From positions 3,844,001 through 3,908,000 of the forward strand of contig OZ241343.1 of NCBI GenBank assembly GCA_965200505.1: 64,000 nucleotides of DNA, given 5' to 3'. Position 1 is the first letter of the stretch. Every line of letters begins with the position of its first letter. The DNA is from VXNE01 sp965200505. Lineage in GTDB: Bacteria; Pseudomonadota; Gammaproteobacteria; Pseudomonadales; Azotimanducaceae. This document shows positions 40,484 to 48,942 of this stretch, one piece after another. The notes under the pieces were generated by a model. It saw nothing but the letters and a program-made list of their open reading frames with translations. It was not told the DNA's origin and did no database searches. The position numbers were made by a program, and so were the translations under genes.

Positions 40484-41671
40484 ATGGCAACAGCGCCTTG
40501 CGCCGCTTGGCCCGCCGACGCGCACAGCCCGTGCGCGTGGCGGTGCGTGGCGGCCGCCCTCGCCATCGCGCTGGCCAGTTGCGGTGGCGGCGGTGGAGGT
40601 TCGTCCCCCACGCCCGCGCCACCGCCGCCCGACCCCACGCCAAGCGGCGCCGCCTGCTCCGTGGCGGTGGAGGCCGGGCCATTTGACGCCGCTTGGCCCG
40701 GATTGCAGTGGGAGACTAGGCAACCCGCGTCCCAGGGCATCTGCCCAGATGCGCTGGAAACCGCCCTCGACTACGCCTTCGAAGCCGGCAACGACACCGG
40801 CGCGGTCGTCATCGCGCGCAACGGCTTCATCGTGGCCGAACGCTATGTGGCAGACCGCGACATGAACGACCTCGCCACCAGTTGGTCGGTGGCGAAGAGT
40901 GTCGCCAGCGCCTTGGTGGGCGCCGCCATCGACGATGGCCTGATCGAAGGGCTCGATCAGCCGGTGGCGGATTTCATTCCAGTCTGGCGCGAAGGCGGCA
41001 AGGCGGCGATCACCCTCCACCACCTGATGACGCTGCGCACCACGTTGCGGCTGCTCGATGCCGATAATTTCTACGGGGCGCCCGATCAACTTGCGGTGTC
41101 CGTGCAGCGCGAACTCACCGGCACCCCTGGGCAGCGCCTCTACGACTACTCGAACTCGGACGTGATGCTGGCCGGCGAAGTGGTGCGGAGCGCGGTGGGC
41201 ATGTCCGCGCAGGCTTATTTGGATCAACGCATCGGCGCGACCATCGGCTTGGCCGCCGAATGGTGGACGGACAGCGTGGGCAACGTGATGACCTATTGCT
41301 GCCTCGATGCGACGCCACGCGCCTTCGCCCGCTTCGGCCTGTTGTTCGCGCGGGGCGGCGAGTGGCAGGGCGATGTGGTGCTGTCAGCGGACTGGGTGGC
41401 GACGAGCACGGCGCCGGCGCTCGATGGCGAATACGGCTTCTATTGGTGGCCCATCGGCGACGGTGGCTTCAGCGCCTTCGGCCTGCATGGCCAAATCGTC
41501 GCGGTGTGGCCGGCGGAGGACTTGGTGGCGACGCGCTTCAGCCGCTATACCCGCGTGGGAGACGGCAGCGCGGTGCGCACGCCCGAAAACTACCACGGCA
41601 CCCAAGAACCGGCGGCGTTCGACAACGGGCGTTTTCTCGATTTGGTGCGAGACGGCTTGGCGGATGCCTGA
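40484..41671 (+). CDS. Lipoprotein serine hydrolase (beta-lactamase/class C fold)
   Basis: The protein has 395 residues. It is probably a lipoprotein: lipobox ALAS-Cys33 then a GGGGGG/proline-rich tether. Penicillin-binding-like motifs are SVAK (SxxK, in SWSVAKSVASALVG) and YSNSD (YxN). These enzymes include D-amino-acid peptidases, esterases and beta-lactamases; substrate unknown. Its stop overlaps the start of the oligopeptide-binding protein gene, so it is the first gene of that operon. Confidence 0.85.
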   Translation: MATAPCAAWPADAHSPCAWRCVAAALAIALASCGGGGGGSSPTPAPPPPDPTPSGAACSVAVEAGPFDAAWPGLQWETRQPASQGICPDALETALDYAFEAGNDTGAVVIARNGFIVAERYVADRDMNDLATSWSVAKSVASALVGAAIDDGLIEGLDQPVADFIPVWREGGKAAITLHHLMTLRTTLRLLDADNFYGAPDQLAVSVQRELTGTPGQRLYDYSNSDVMLAGEVVRSAVGMSAQAYLDQRIGATIGLAAEWWTDSVGNVMTYCCLDATPRAFARFGLLFARGGEWQGDVVLSADWVATSTAPALDGEYGFYWWPIGDGGFSAFGLHGQIVAVWPAEDLVATRFSRYTRVGDGSAVRTPENYHGTQEPAAFDNGRFLDLVRDGLADA

Positions 41672-43283
41672 GCCTGGCTTGGGGCGGCGCCATCATCAGC
41701 CCGGATGGCGCCGGGGCCACATGGCCACCGTGCTGCTGACCGCCTGCCTCGCCACGCTGCCGGCGGCGGCCGGCGAAGCCACGGTGCGCACGGATCTACG
41801 CATCGGCAACGGCGGCGAGCCGCAAACGCTGGACCCGCACCGCTACAACCTGCGCCTTGAAGAGACCATCCTGAACGATCTCTTCGTGGGCCTCACCACG
41901 TTCGATGCGAGCGGTGCCATCGTGCCCGGCGCCGCGGCCAGTTGGACCGTGAGCGGGGACGGCCTCACCTGGACGTTCCAGTTGCGGCGCGACGGCCAAT
42001 GGTCGGACGGGCGCCCGCTCACCGCGGCGGATTTCGTGTATGCCTTCCGCCGCTTGCTGGATCCGCACACCGCGGCGAGCCTCGCGCACTTCATGTACCC
42101 GATTCGGGGCGCCGCGGAAGTGAACGCCGGCGCCGCGCCATTGGCTTCGTTGGGCGTTCGCGCCGCCGGCGACCACGAACTGGTGGTGGAGCTGGCGCAG
42201 CCCTTCCCGTTCTTCGCCGAGCGCCTCATCTACCCCACCGGCTATCCGGTGCCCCGGCACGTCGTCGAGGCCGCCGGCGACAGCTGGACGAAACCCGGCG
42301 TCATGGTCTCCAACGGCGCATTCACGCTGCATGACTGGCGGCCGCAGGCAGTGGTGGCGTTGCGCCGGAATCCGCGCTTCTTCAACGCCGAGCGCGTGGC
42401 CTTGGCGGGCGTGTCCTACTTTCCCACCAGCGATGCCAACGCTGCCTACAACCGCTATCGCGCCGGTGAGCTGGATGCCATCGGCGACTTCCCGGCCGGC
42501 GAAATCGGCTGGCTCAACGCGAACATGGCAGAACACGTGCGGCTCACCCCGCTCGTCTCCATCATGTACCTCGTTTACAACACCACCGCTCCCCCCTTTG
42601 ACGACGCCCGCGTCCGCGCGGCACTGAGCTTGGCCATCGACCGGCAACTCATCACGGAGCGGGTGTTGAAGAGCGACGAGCGGGCGAACGCGGGGCTGGT
42701 GCCGGCGCTGGTGCCGGACTACCAGAGCGTTTTGGCGCCGGCGGCGGCGCGGCCGGCACGGGTGGAGCGGGCGCGGCAGTTGCTTGAGGAAGCCGGTTAC
42801 ACCGCGGGCGCGCCCTTGAGCGTCACCCTGCGCTACATCAGCGGCTCGGAATCCAAGGCGGTGCAGCTCGCCATCGCCGCGATGTGGAAGGACCTCGGCG
42901 TCGCGACCACGCTGCACCACGCAGACATGAAGACGCACTTCGCGGACTTGCGCCAAGGCAGTTTCCAAGTGGCGCAAGCCGGTTGGTTCGGCGAGAACAA
43001 CGCCCAGCACTATCTCGACCTCTTGGTATCTGACACCGGCGACGTGAACTATGGGCGGTTCTCGCACCCCCCCTATGACGCGCTGATGCGCCGGGCGTAC
43101 GCGGAACCCGACATGGCAAGGCGCCTCGCACTCCTTGCGCAAGCCGAGGCGGTGGGCCTCGCGCAGCATCCGGTGACGCCGCTCTACTCGGTGACGACGC
43201 GGGCCCTCGTGCGGCCGCGCATCACCGGCTGGATCGCCAATCCCCGCAACGTCCACGGCGCCCGCTACCTCGCTTGGCGCTGA
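41664..43283 (+). CDS. Oligopeptide-type ABC transporter, substrate-binding protein
   Basis: The protein has 539 residues. It matches family 5 solute-binding proteins (GGEPQTLDPHRYN, GLTWTFQLRRDGQWSDGRPLTAADFVYAFRRL, MVSNGAFTLHDWRP). The signal has both a lipobox-like LLTAC and a signal-peptidase-I-like AAAG; either would place it in the periplasm. ATG 41664 overlaps the serine hydrolase stop by eight bases. Family members bind peptides or sugars. Confidence 0.9.
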   Translation: MPEPGLGRRHHQPGWRRGHMATVLLTACLATLPAAAGEATVRTDLRIGNGGEPQTLDPHRYNLRLEETILNDLFVGLTTFDASGAIVPGAAASWTVSGDGLTWTFQLRRDGQWSDGRPLTAADFVYAFRRLLDPHTAASLAHFMYPIRGAAEVNAGAAPLASLGVRAAGDHELVVELAQPFPFFAERLIYPTGYPVPRHVVEAAGDSWTKPGVMVSNGAFTLHDWRPQAVVALRRNPRFFNAERVALAGVSYFPTSDANAAYNRYRAGELDAIGDFPAGEIGWLNANMAEHVRLTPLVSIMYLVYNTTAPPFDDARVRAALSLAIDRQLITERVLKSDERANAGLVPALVPDYQSVLAPAAARPARVERARQLLEEAGYTAGAPLSVTLRYISGSESKAVQLAIAAMWKDLGVATTLHHADMKTHFADLRQGSFQVAQAGWFGENNAQHYLDLLVSDTGDVNYGRFSHPPYDALMRRAYAEPDMARRLALLAQAEAVGLAQHPVTPLYSVTTRALVRPRITGWIANPRNVHGARYLAWR

Positions 43284-44203
43284 TGGCGGCCTACTTGGCG
43301 CGGCGTGGCGCCATCTCCCTCGTCACCCTGTTGGCCGTGGTGACGGTGGCCTTCTTCCTCATCCGCGCGGCCCCGGGCGGCCCCTTTGATGGCGAGCGCC
43401 GCCTGCCGCCCCAAGTGGAGGCGAACTTGCGCGCCGCGTACCACTTGGACGAACCCCTCGTGAAGCAGTACGGCCGTTACCTGCTGATGCTCTGCCAAGG
43501 CGACTTGGGGCCCTCGTTCCGCAGCAAGGACTTCACCGTGAATGAGCTCATCGCCAGCGGCTTGCCGGTGAGCCTGACAGTTGGGGGCCTGGCGCTGGCG
43601 TTGGCGGCGGGGCTCGGCGTGGCGGCCGGCGCGGTGGCGGGGCTCTCACCCGGCCGGCGGCTCGACCGCGCGCTCACCTTCGCCGCCACCGCGGGGTTGG
43701 CCCTGCCACCCATCGTCGTGGCGCCACTGCTCGCCCTCGTGTTCGCGGTGACGCTCGGCTGGCTGCCGGCCGGGGGGTTCGAGTCGCCACGCCATGTGTT
43801 GCTGCCGGCGCTGGCGTTGGCGCTCCCGTATCTTGCGGCGTTCGCCCGCCTCACCCGCGGCGAAGTGGCACAGGCGCGGACGGCGCCCCATGTGGCCGCG
43901 GCGCGTGCCAAGGGGCTGCCGGCGCGGCGCATCGTGCTGCGCCATTTGCTGCCGACCGCGCTCATGCCGGCGGTCTCCTTTCTCGGCCCGGCGGCGGCTG
44001 CTTTGCTGGCCGGCTCCATGGTCGTCGAGGAGGTGTTCGCCCTGCCCGGCTTGGGAAGGCACTTCGTGCAAGGAGCGCTCGGCCGCGACTACACGCTGGT
44101 GCTGGGCACCGTCATCGTCTATGCCGCCCTGATCCTCGCCTTCAATCTGGCCGTCGATGCGCTCTACACGCGCCTCGACCCGCGCATCCGGTTGGCGCAG
44201 TGA
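43283..44203 (+). CDS. Oligopeptide-type ABC transporter, permease (OppB/DppB type)
   Basis: The protein has 306 residues with six membrane segments and the EAA-like loop ARTAPHVAAARAKGLPARRIVLRHLLP. ATG 43283 shares one base with the binding-protein stop (TGATG). TTG 43274 is a longer alternative. It is the first of two permeases in this operon. Confidence 0.9.
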   Translation: MAAYLARRGAISLVTLLAVVTVAFFLIRAAPGGPFDGERRLPPQVEANLRAAYHLDEPLVKQYGRYLLMLCQGDLGPSFRSKDFTVNELIASGLPVSLTVGGLALALAAGLGVAAGAVAGLSPGRRLDRALTFAATAGLALPPIVVAPLLALVFAVTLGWLPAGGFESPRHVLLPALALALPYLAAFARLTRGEVAQARTAPHVAAARAKGLPARRIVLRHLLPTALMPAVSFLGPAAAALLAGSMVVEEVFALPGLGRHFVQGALGRDYTLVLGTVIVYAALILAFNLAVDALYTRLDPRIRLAQ

Positions 44204-45036
44204 ACGGCTTGTTGGCCGCCGCCTTCACTGGCAGCGCATGGACGCGGGCTTCAGCCGGCTTGCTCTGCGCGGTGGTGGTGCTGGCGGTGGTGGCGCCGAG
44301 CGCCTCGCCGTGGGGGGTGGACGAAATCGACTGGGAGGCCATTGACGCCGCGCCCAGCACGAGCCATTGGTTCGGCACCGACGGCGCCGGGCGCGACCTT
44401 TTGACGCGCAGTTGGGCCGGGGCGCGCCTCTCGCTCTCGCTGGCGTTGCTTGCCACCGCAGTGAGTGCCGCCATCGGGATTCCTTACGGCGCCGTCGCCG
44501 GCTACTTCGGTGGGCGCATCGACCAAGCGATGATGCGTTGCGTCGATGCCATGTACGCGCTGCCGTTCGTGTTCCTCGTCATCTTGTTGGTGGTGGCGTT
44601 CGGGCGCAACATGTATCTGCTGTTCATCGCCATCGGCGCCGTTTCGTGGCTGGACTTGGCGCGCATCGTGCGTGGCCAAACGCTCCGCGCGCGCAACGAA
44701 CTCTATGTTGAGGCGGCACGGGCGTTGGGTGCCCCCCGCACCACCATTCTGCTCAAACACGTCTTTCCGAACGTGCTTGGCCCGGCGCTGGTTTATGCCA
44801 CCTTGACGCTGCCGGGCGTCATTCTCGCCGAGAGCTTCATCAGCTTCCTGGGCCTCGGTGTGCAGGAGCCGGCGGCCAGCTGGGGTGTGCTAATCGCCGA
44901 TGGCGCCCGCGAGATGCAAGGCTCTTGGTGGCAACTGGTGTTCCCCGCGACGCTGCTCGCGCTGACGCTGTTGGCCGTGAACACGCTCGGCGACGCGCTG
45001 CGCGATGCGCTGAACCGCCGCACGGCGCTCATTTGA
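44200..45036 (+). CDS. Oligopeptide-type ABC transporter, permease (OppC/DppC type)
   Basis: The protein has 278 residues with HWFGTDGAGRDLLTRSWAGARLSL and the EAA loop YVEAARALGAPRTTILLKHVFPNV, typical of OppC. GTG 44200 overlaps the preceding stop as GTGA. No OppD or OppF gene follows: the next gene is on the other strand. The ATPases at 56.2-58.3 kb or elsewhere may serve it. Confidence 0.9.
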   Translation: MNGLLAAAFTGSAWTRASAGLLCAVVVLAVVAPSASPWGVDEIDWEAIDAAPSTSHWFGTDGAGRDLLTRSWAGARLSLSLALLATAVSAAIGIPYGAVAGYFGGRIDQAMMRCVDAMYALPFVFLVILLVVAFGRNMYLLFIAIGAVSWLDLARIVRGQTLRARNELYVEAARALGAPRTTILLKHVFPNVLGPALVYATLTLPGVILAESFISFLGLGVQEPAASWGVLIADGAREMQGSWWQLVFPATLLALTLLAVNTLGDALRDALNRRTALI

Positions 45037-45048
45037 CGGTGGGCGGCG

Positions 45049-45813
45049 TCAGGGCGCCCCATCCAACAGCCGCTCGGCTTGCATCACATAGCCCCGGTTC
45101 CACGTTGGGCTCACCGTGAGCTCGTTGATGCAAACATGGGCCGGTAGGCGCGCCAAGAAGGCGACGATCTCGCCACAGTCCTCGGATTGCACCATGCGGG
45201 CGCGGTCTGCGTCCGTGACCGGAATCGGGCGGTTGTCCAGGATGGGCGTGGCCACTTCGCCCGGACAGATGGCGCATGCGCGCACGCCGTGGTGCCCAGC
45301 CTCCATGTTGAGCGATTCGTTCATGGCGTTCATCGCGTGCTTGGCCGCGTTATAGGCGGGGCCTGTGACCATGCTGACGTGGCGTCCGGCCCAAGAGGAG
45401 ATGTTGACGATCAGGCCCCCGCCACGCTCAACCATGCCCGGCAACACCGCCTTGGCGCAATAGAAGGCACCGTCCAAGTCGATGCGAATGACGCGGTCCC
45501 AGTCGTCCAAGGAGACATCGTGCCAGTTGCGGCGTTTGACGTTGATGCCGGCGCTCAACACCGCGGTATCGATGGGGCCGACCTCGGCGGCAATGCGTTC
45601 GGCGACTGCGAACACCGCGCCTCGGTCCGCAACGTCGAGCGGCTCGATGACTGCCGCGGACCCGATCTCGGCCGCCACCTCGTCCAGCTTGTCCCGACGC
45701 CGCCCAGACAGCACCACCTTCATGCCAAGCCGTGCGAGGGCCACTGCGGAACCAGCGCCGATGCCCGTGCCGGCGCCGGTGATCCAAGCCACTTTGCCGT
45801 TGAGGTTCCTCAT
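45049..45813 (-). CDS. Short-chain dehydrogenase/reductase
   Basis: The protein has 254 residues. Rossmann motif TGAGTGIGAG near the N-terminus, NISSWAG (catalytic Ser region) and YNAAK (catalytic Tyr-Lys) define a classical SDR. Substrate unknown. Its ATG overlaps the stop of the upstream LLM oxidoreductase gene, so the two are probably one transcript and may act in sequence on the same compound (inference). Confidence 0.9.
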   Translation of the reverse strand: MRNLNGKVAWITGAGTGIGAGSAVALARLGMKVVLSGRRRDKLDEVAAEIGSAAVIEPLDVADRGAVFAVAERIAAEVGPIDTAVLSAGINVKRRNWHDVSLDDWDRVIRIDLDGAFYCAKAVLPGMVERGGGLIVNISSWAGRHVSMVTGPAYNAAKHAMNAMNESLNMEAGHHGVRACAICPGEVATPILDNRPIPVTDADRARMVQSEDCGEIVAFLARLPAHVCINELTVSPTWNRGYVMQAERLLDGAP

Positions 45814-46727
45814 TGCCCGGCCAACTCGCTCAGGAACTCAAGGGTCCGCTCACGGGCACCGTCCTCGACGTTCATCACCGCGGCGTTGAAGTCCGTCACG
45901 CCGGCGCTGCGGAACCGCTCGATGCCGCCACGCAGGGCGTTCTCGTCGCCGACGATGGCGATGTCCGCCGGGCCGGCGGCGCCCTCGCGGTCCAGCATCG
46001 CGCGATAGGATGGCAACTGGCCATAGATGGCGAGGTTCTTGGCGATGGCCTCCCGCGCCTCGTCCGGCCGCGTCGTGAGCGCGATGGGCACACCGCCAAC
46101 CACCGTTGGGTCTGGCCGCCCGGCGGCTGACGCGGCGGCGCTGATGCGCTTGACGATGTGGTTCTCCATCGTCTGCGGCCCCACCATCCAAGTGTTCGTG
46201 CCATCGGCGAGTTCGCCGGCGATCCTCAGCATCACCGGCCCCAGAGCCGCCACCACCACGGGAGGTGGCTCGGCGCCGCCCACCGTCAGCGCAAGGTTAT
46301 GCACACGGTATTGCTCGCCGTCGAAGTTCACGGTCTCGCCGCGCAGGGCCGGCATCAACACGGAGAGGTATTCGCGCATGTGGCGCGCCGGTTGAGCGTA
46401 GGAGAGGCCGAGCATGTCTTCAATGACGATCTTGTGCGACAGGCCGATGCCCAGGGTGAAGCGGTTGCCGGTGGCCGCGGCGGCCGTCAACGCCTGCTGC
46501 GCGATGGCGGTGGGGTGGCGCGGATAGGTGGGCGTGACCGCGGTGCCGAGGCCGATGCGGCGCGTCTCGCGCCCCGCGATGGAGAGCGTGGAGATGGCGT
46601 CGAAGGAGAAGATGTTCGCCAACCACACCGTGGCGAAGCCCCGCGCCTCCGCTTCTTGGGCGAAGGCCACGATGTCGTCCAACGTGGCGCTCACGCCATC
46701 CGCGCCGAACATGAGACCAATGCGCAT
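45810..46727 (-). CDS. LLM-class oxidoreductase, probably F420-dependent
   Basis: The protein has 305 residues with the luciferase-like barrel: MRIGLMFGADG at the start, EARGFATVWLANIFSFDA, RIGLGTAVTPTYPRHP, RFTLGIGLSHKIVIEDMLG. It resembles the actinobacterial F420-dependent MSMEG_4879-type family rather than FMN luciferases. The F420 biosynthesis operon lies 1.5 kb away on the other strand, supporting F420 use. 267 bases without a gene separate its start from the Rpn gene; I see nothing notable there. Confidence 0.85.
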   Translation of the reverse strand: MRIGLMFGADGVSATLDDIVAFAQEAEARGFATVWLANIFSFDAISTLSIAGRETRRIGLGTAVTPTYPRHPTAIAQQALTAAAATGNRFTLGIGLSHKIVIEDMLGLSYAQPARHMREYLSVLMPALRGETVNFDGEQYRVHNLALTVGGAEPPPVVVAALGPVMLRIAGELADGTNTWMVGPQTMENHIVKRISAAASAAGRPDPTVVGGVPIALTTRPDEAREAIAKNLAIYGQLPSYRAMLDREGAAGPADIAIVGDENALRGGIERFRSAGVTDFNAAVMNVEDGARERTLEFLSELAGQ

Positions 46728-46994
46728 GGTGCGTCCTCAAGGGAAGAATGAAGGATGCAGGGTACAGCATGAGGCGGGCGTGGCGACAGGCGGGCGCGAG
46801 GCTGCAGGCTGGTTTGCGGCCAGAATGCGTCCAAGGCACACCGCGTCCGGCTGAGAGGATTGGCGCACCGGCGTTTGTGCGAGAGAGCTTTGATTTGCGC
46901 GCGACATCCGCCCGCCGTGCCGATCCAGCGCCAATTCGGGGCGCGGATGGGCCACAGTTGGCGCTTGGCGTCCACGACACTTGGCAACGAGCCG

Positions 46995-48104
46995 ATGCGG
47001 CCCAGCGACCCGCCCTACAAGGTGCTCTTCCTGGATCCGGGCCTCTTCGAGGAGACGGTGCGCCTCGTCGCACCCGAACTGGCGGCCAGGCTGGACTTCG
47101 CGACCGCCGCCTCCCTCGACAAGGAACACCTCACGGCGGCGACCCGCAGCCGCCTGCAGGACCAGCTCCGCCGCGTCGAGTTCAAGGAGGGCGCCCTCAA
47201 GGACGGCCGCCGCCCGTACGTCCTGGTGCTGCTGGAGTTCCAGTCCGACCAGGACCAGGACATGGCCTGGCGGATGAGGGAGTACCTCCATCTCGTCGAG
47301 TCCGACCTGCGCGAGGCCGGCGCGTTGGAGCGGGAGGGCGCCCTGCCGCCCATGCTTTCCATCGTGGCGCACAACGGCGAGCGGCCGTGGCGGGCCGGCG
47401 CCGAGCACCGCGGCCCGCTGACCGGAGACGGCCGGCAAGCGCCAATGAAGATGTATGCTACGGTGGACTTGCCGGTGCTGGCGCGGGGGCCGGACGCCGA
47501 GGGCCGGGCGCTGGCGCCGGGCGGCCGGCTGGCGACGCTGGCGGAGTTGGAGTACGCGCCGGCGGAGGCGTGGCGCGGGCTGCTGTGGGCCGCGTTCCGG
47601 CGCCACGGCGGGGCCGGGTCCGCGGGCCTGCGGCGCGGTCTGCACCTGCGGGTGGAGGCGGTGCTCGCGCGCCAGGGCATGGCGGCGGAACTGCCGCCGC
47701 TCGCGGAGTTCGAGCGGCGGCTGGCGGAGCGGCGAGGAGGCGACATGACGGCGATGATGGACTTGACGTTGGAGCGCTGGGTGAAGGCGAAGGTCGCCGA
47801 GGGCTTGGAACAGGGCCGTGCGCAAGGCATGGAACAGGGCCGTGCCCAAGGCATGGAACAGGGCCGTGCGCAAGGCATGGAGCGTGGCCTTGCGCAAGGG
47901 CGGGTCGCCTTGCTCGGGCGACAAGCAGAGCGCCGGTTCGGTGCCGGCGTGGCGGGGCAGCTAACGACGTTGCTGGCGGACGTCTCCGACCTTTCCAGGC
48001 TGGACAAGGCCGGCGAGTGGCTGATGGAGTGCGACACCGGCGAAGCATTGCTGGAACGGCTCCAGGTCGCCGGACGCGGAACCGTCAACAGCGCCACTGG
48101 CTGA
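46995..48104 (+). CDS. Rpn-family recombination-promoting nuclease/putative transposase
   Basis: The protein has 369 residues. The PDDEXK-type region begins MRPSDPPYKVLFLDPGLFEETVRLVAP and carries KDGRRPYVLVLLEFQSDQDQDMAWRMREY, the core of the Rpn/YhgA-like family (DNA endonucleases linked to recombination). Near the C-terminus are three exact-length EQGRAQGM repeats followed by a diverged fourth, then a helical tail. ATG 46995 is where family similarity starts; the longer frame upstream is spurious. Confidence 0.82.
   Translation: MRPSDPPYKVLFLDPGLFEETVRLVAPELAARLDFATAASLDKEHLTAATRSRLQDQLRRVEFKEGALKDGRRPYVLVLLEFQSDQDQDMAWRMREYLHLVESDLREAGALEREGALPPMLSIVAHNGERPWRAGAEHRGPLTGDGRQAPMKMYATVDLPVLARGPDAEGRALAPGGRLATLAELEYAPAEAWRGLLWAAFRRHGGAGSAGLRRGLHLRVEAVLARQGMAAELPPLAEFERRLAERRGGDMTAMMDLTLERWVKAKVAEGLEQGRAQGMEQGRAQGMEQGRAQGMERGLAQGRVALLGRQAERRFGAGVAGQLTTLLADVSDLSRLDKAGEWLMECDTGEALLERLQVAGRGTVNSATG
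47808..47879 (+). repeat. Three tandem 24-bp coding repeats in the Rpn gene
   Basis: The unit GAACAGGGCCGTGCGCAAGG plus CATG recurs at 47808-47831, 47832-47855 and 47856-47879 with one base difference, then decays into GAGCGTGGCCTTGCGCAAGG. Each unit encodes EQGRAQGM. Copy number is likely to vary by slippage. Confidence 0.92.
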
Positions 48105-48244
48105 CCCGGAACGCAGGGCGCTCCCGCCGCGAACCTCGAGCGCTTCTTCGGATCATTGAACCAACACATTGAGGAAGCTGGCGCGGCTGCCCGGCAGGAA
48201 CTCGCACGGTTCTGCAAACGAACTGGGACCCACACGCCCGCGGC

Positions 48245-48250
48245 TATAAT
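48245..48250 (+). promoter_or_regulatory. Perfect -10 box upstream of the F420 operon
   Basis: TATAAT lies 27 bases before the fno ATG. A recognisable -35 is weak (CTGGGA at 48223-48228, spacing 16). It sits in the 172-base gap 48105-48276 between the Rpn gene and fno and is the best promoter candidate for the whole operon. Confidence 0.6.
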
Positions 48251-48276
48251 CGCCGCCTTTTCTTGCGAGGGTGCCC

Positions 48277-48942
48277 ATGGCCGCCAACGAGACCATCGCC
48301 ATTCTTGGCGGCACGGGAGACCTTGGCACGGGCTTGGCCATTCGCTGGGCGAAGGCGGGGCACGAGATCATCATCGGCTCGCGCACGTTGGCCAAGGCGG
48401 AGACGGCGGTGGCCAATCTCGCCGCCGTCAGCCCCGAGACACCGGCGCGGGCCATGGAAAACGCGGATGCCGCCCGCGCCGGGGAGATCGTGGCGCTCAC
48501 CGTGCCGGCAGCGCATCAGATTTCTACGCTTGAGACGGTGCGGGGCGGCCTCGACGGCAAGATTCTGATCGACGTGACCGCGCCCTTGGTGCCCCCCAGG
48601 GTGGGCACCGTGCAATTGCCCACCGAAGGCTCCGCGGGCAAGCGCGCGCAGGACTTCCTGGGCGAAGACGTGATGGTGGTGTCCGCGTTTCAGAACATCG
48701 CCGCGCACCTCCTTGCCCAAGACATCCATGTCGAGTGCGACGTGCTGGTGGCCGGCAACAAACGGGCGGCGCGAGACAAAGTGATCGAGCTCATCGCCGA
48801 AGCGGGGCTGCGGGGCTTCCACGCCGGCCCCATCGAGAACGCCGCCGCAGCCGAGGCGCTCACCAGTGTGCTCATTCAGATCAACCGACGCCACGGCATC
48901 TCCCACTCAGGCATCAAGATCGTCGGCCAGTCGGACCACTGA
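48277..48942 (+). CDS. fno: NADPH-dependent F420 reductase (Fno/NpdG)
   Basis: The protein has 221 residues. The N-terminal dinucleotide fold reads IAILGGTGDLGTGLAIRWAKAG and IIIGSRTL, whose Arg contacts the 2'-phosphate of NADPH in family members. The C-terminal part (VSAFQNIAAHLL, GLRGFHAGPIENAAAAEALTSVLIQINR) forms the F420 site. It passes hydride between NADPH and F420. It heads the cofactor operon. ATG 48277 has GAGG six bases upstream; GTG 48271 is possible. Confidence 0.9.
   Translation: MAANETIAILGGTGDLGTGLAIRWAKAGHEIIIGSRTLAKAETAVANLAAVSPETPARAMENADAARAGEIVALTVPAAHQISTLETVRGGLDGKILIDVTAPLVPPRVGTVQLPTEGSAGKRAQDFLGEDVMVVSAFQNIAAHLLAQDIHVECDVLVAGNKRAARDKVIELIAEAGLRGFHAGPIENAAAAEALTSVLIQINRRHGISHSGIKIVGQSDH

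Noticed and set aside
46748..48172. 474-codon frame overlapping the Rpn gene in another frame
   Set aside because: Pro/Arg/Gly-rich low-complexity product; the Rpn frame carries the conserved nuclease motif.
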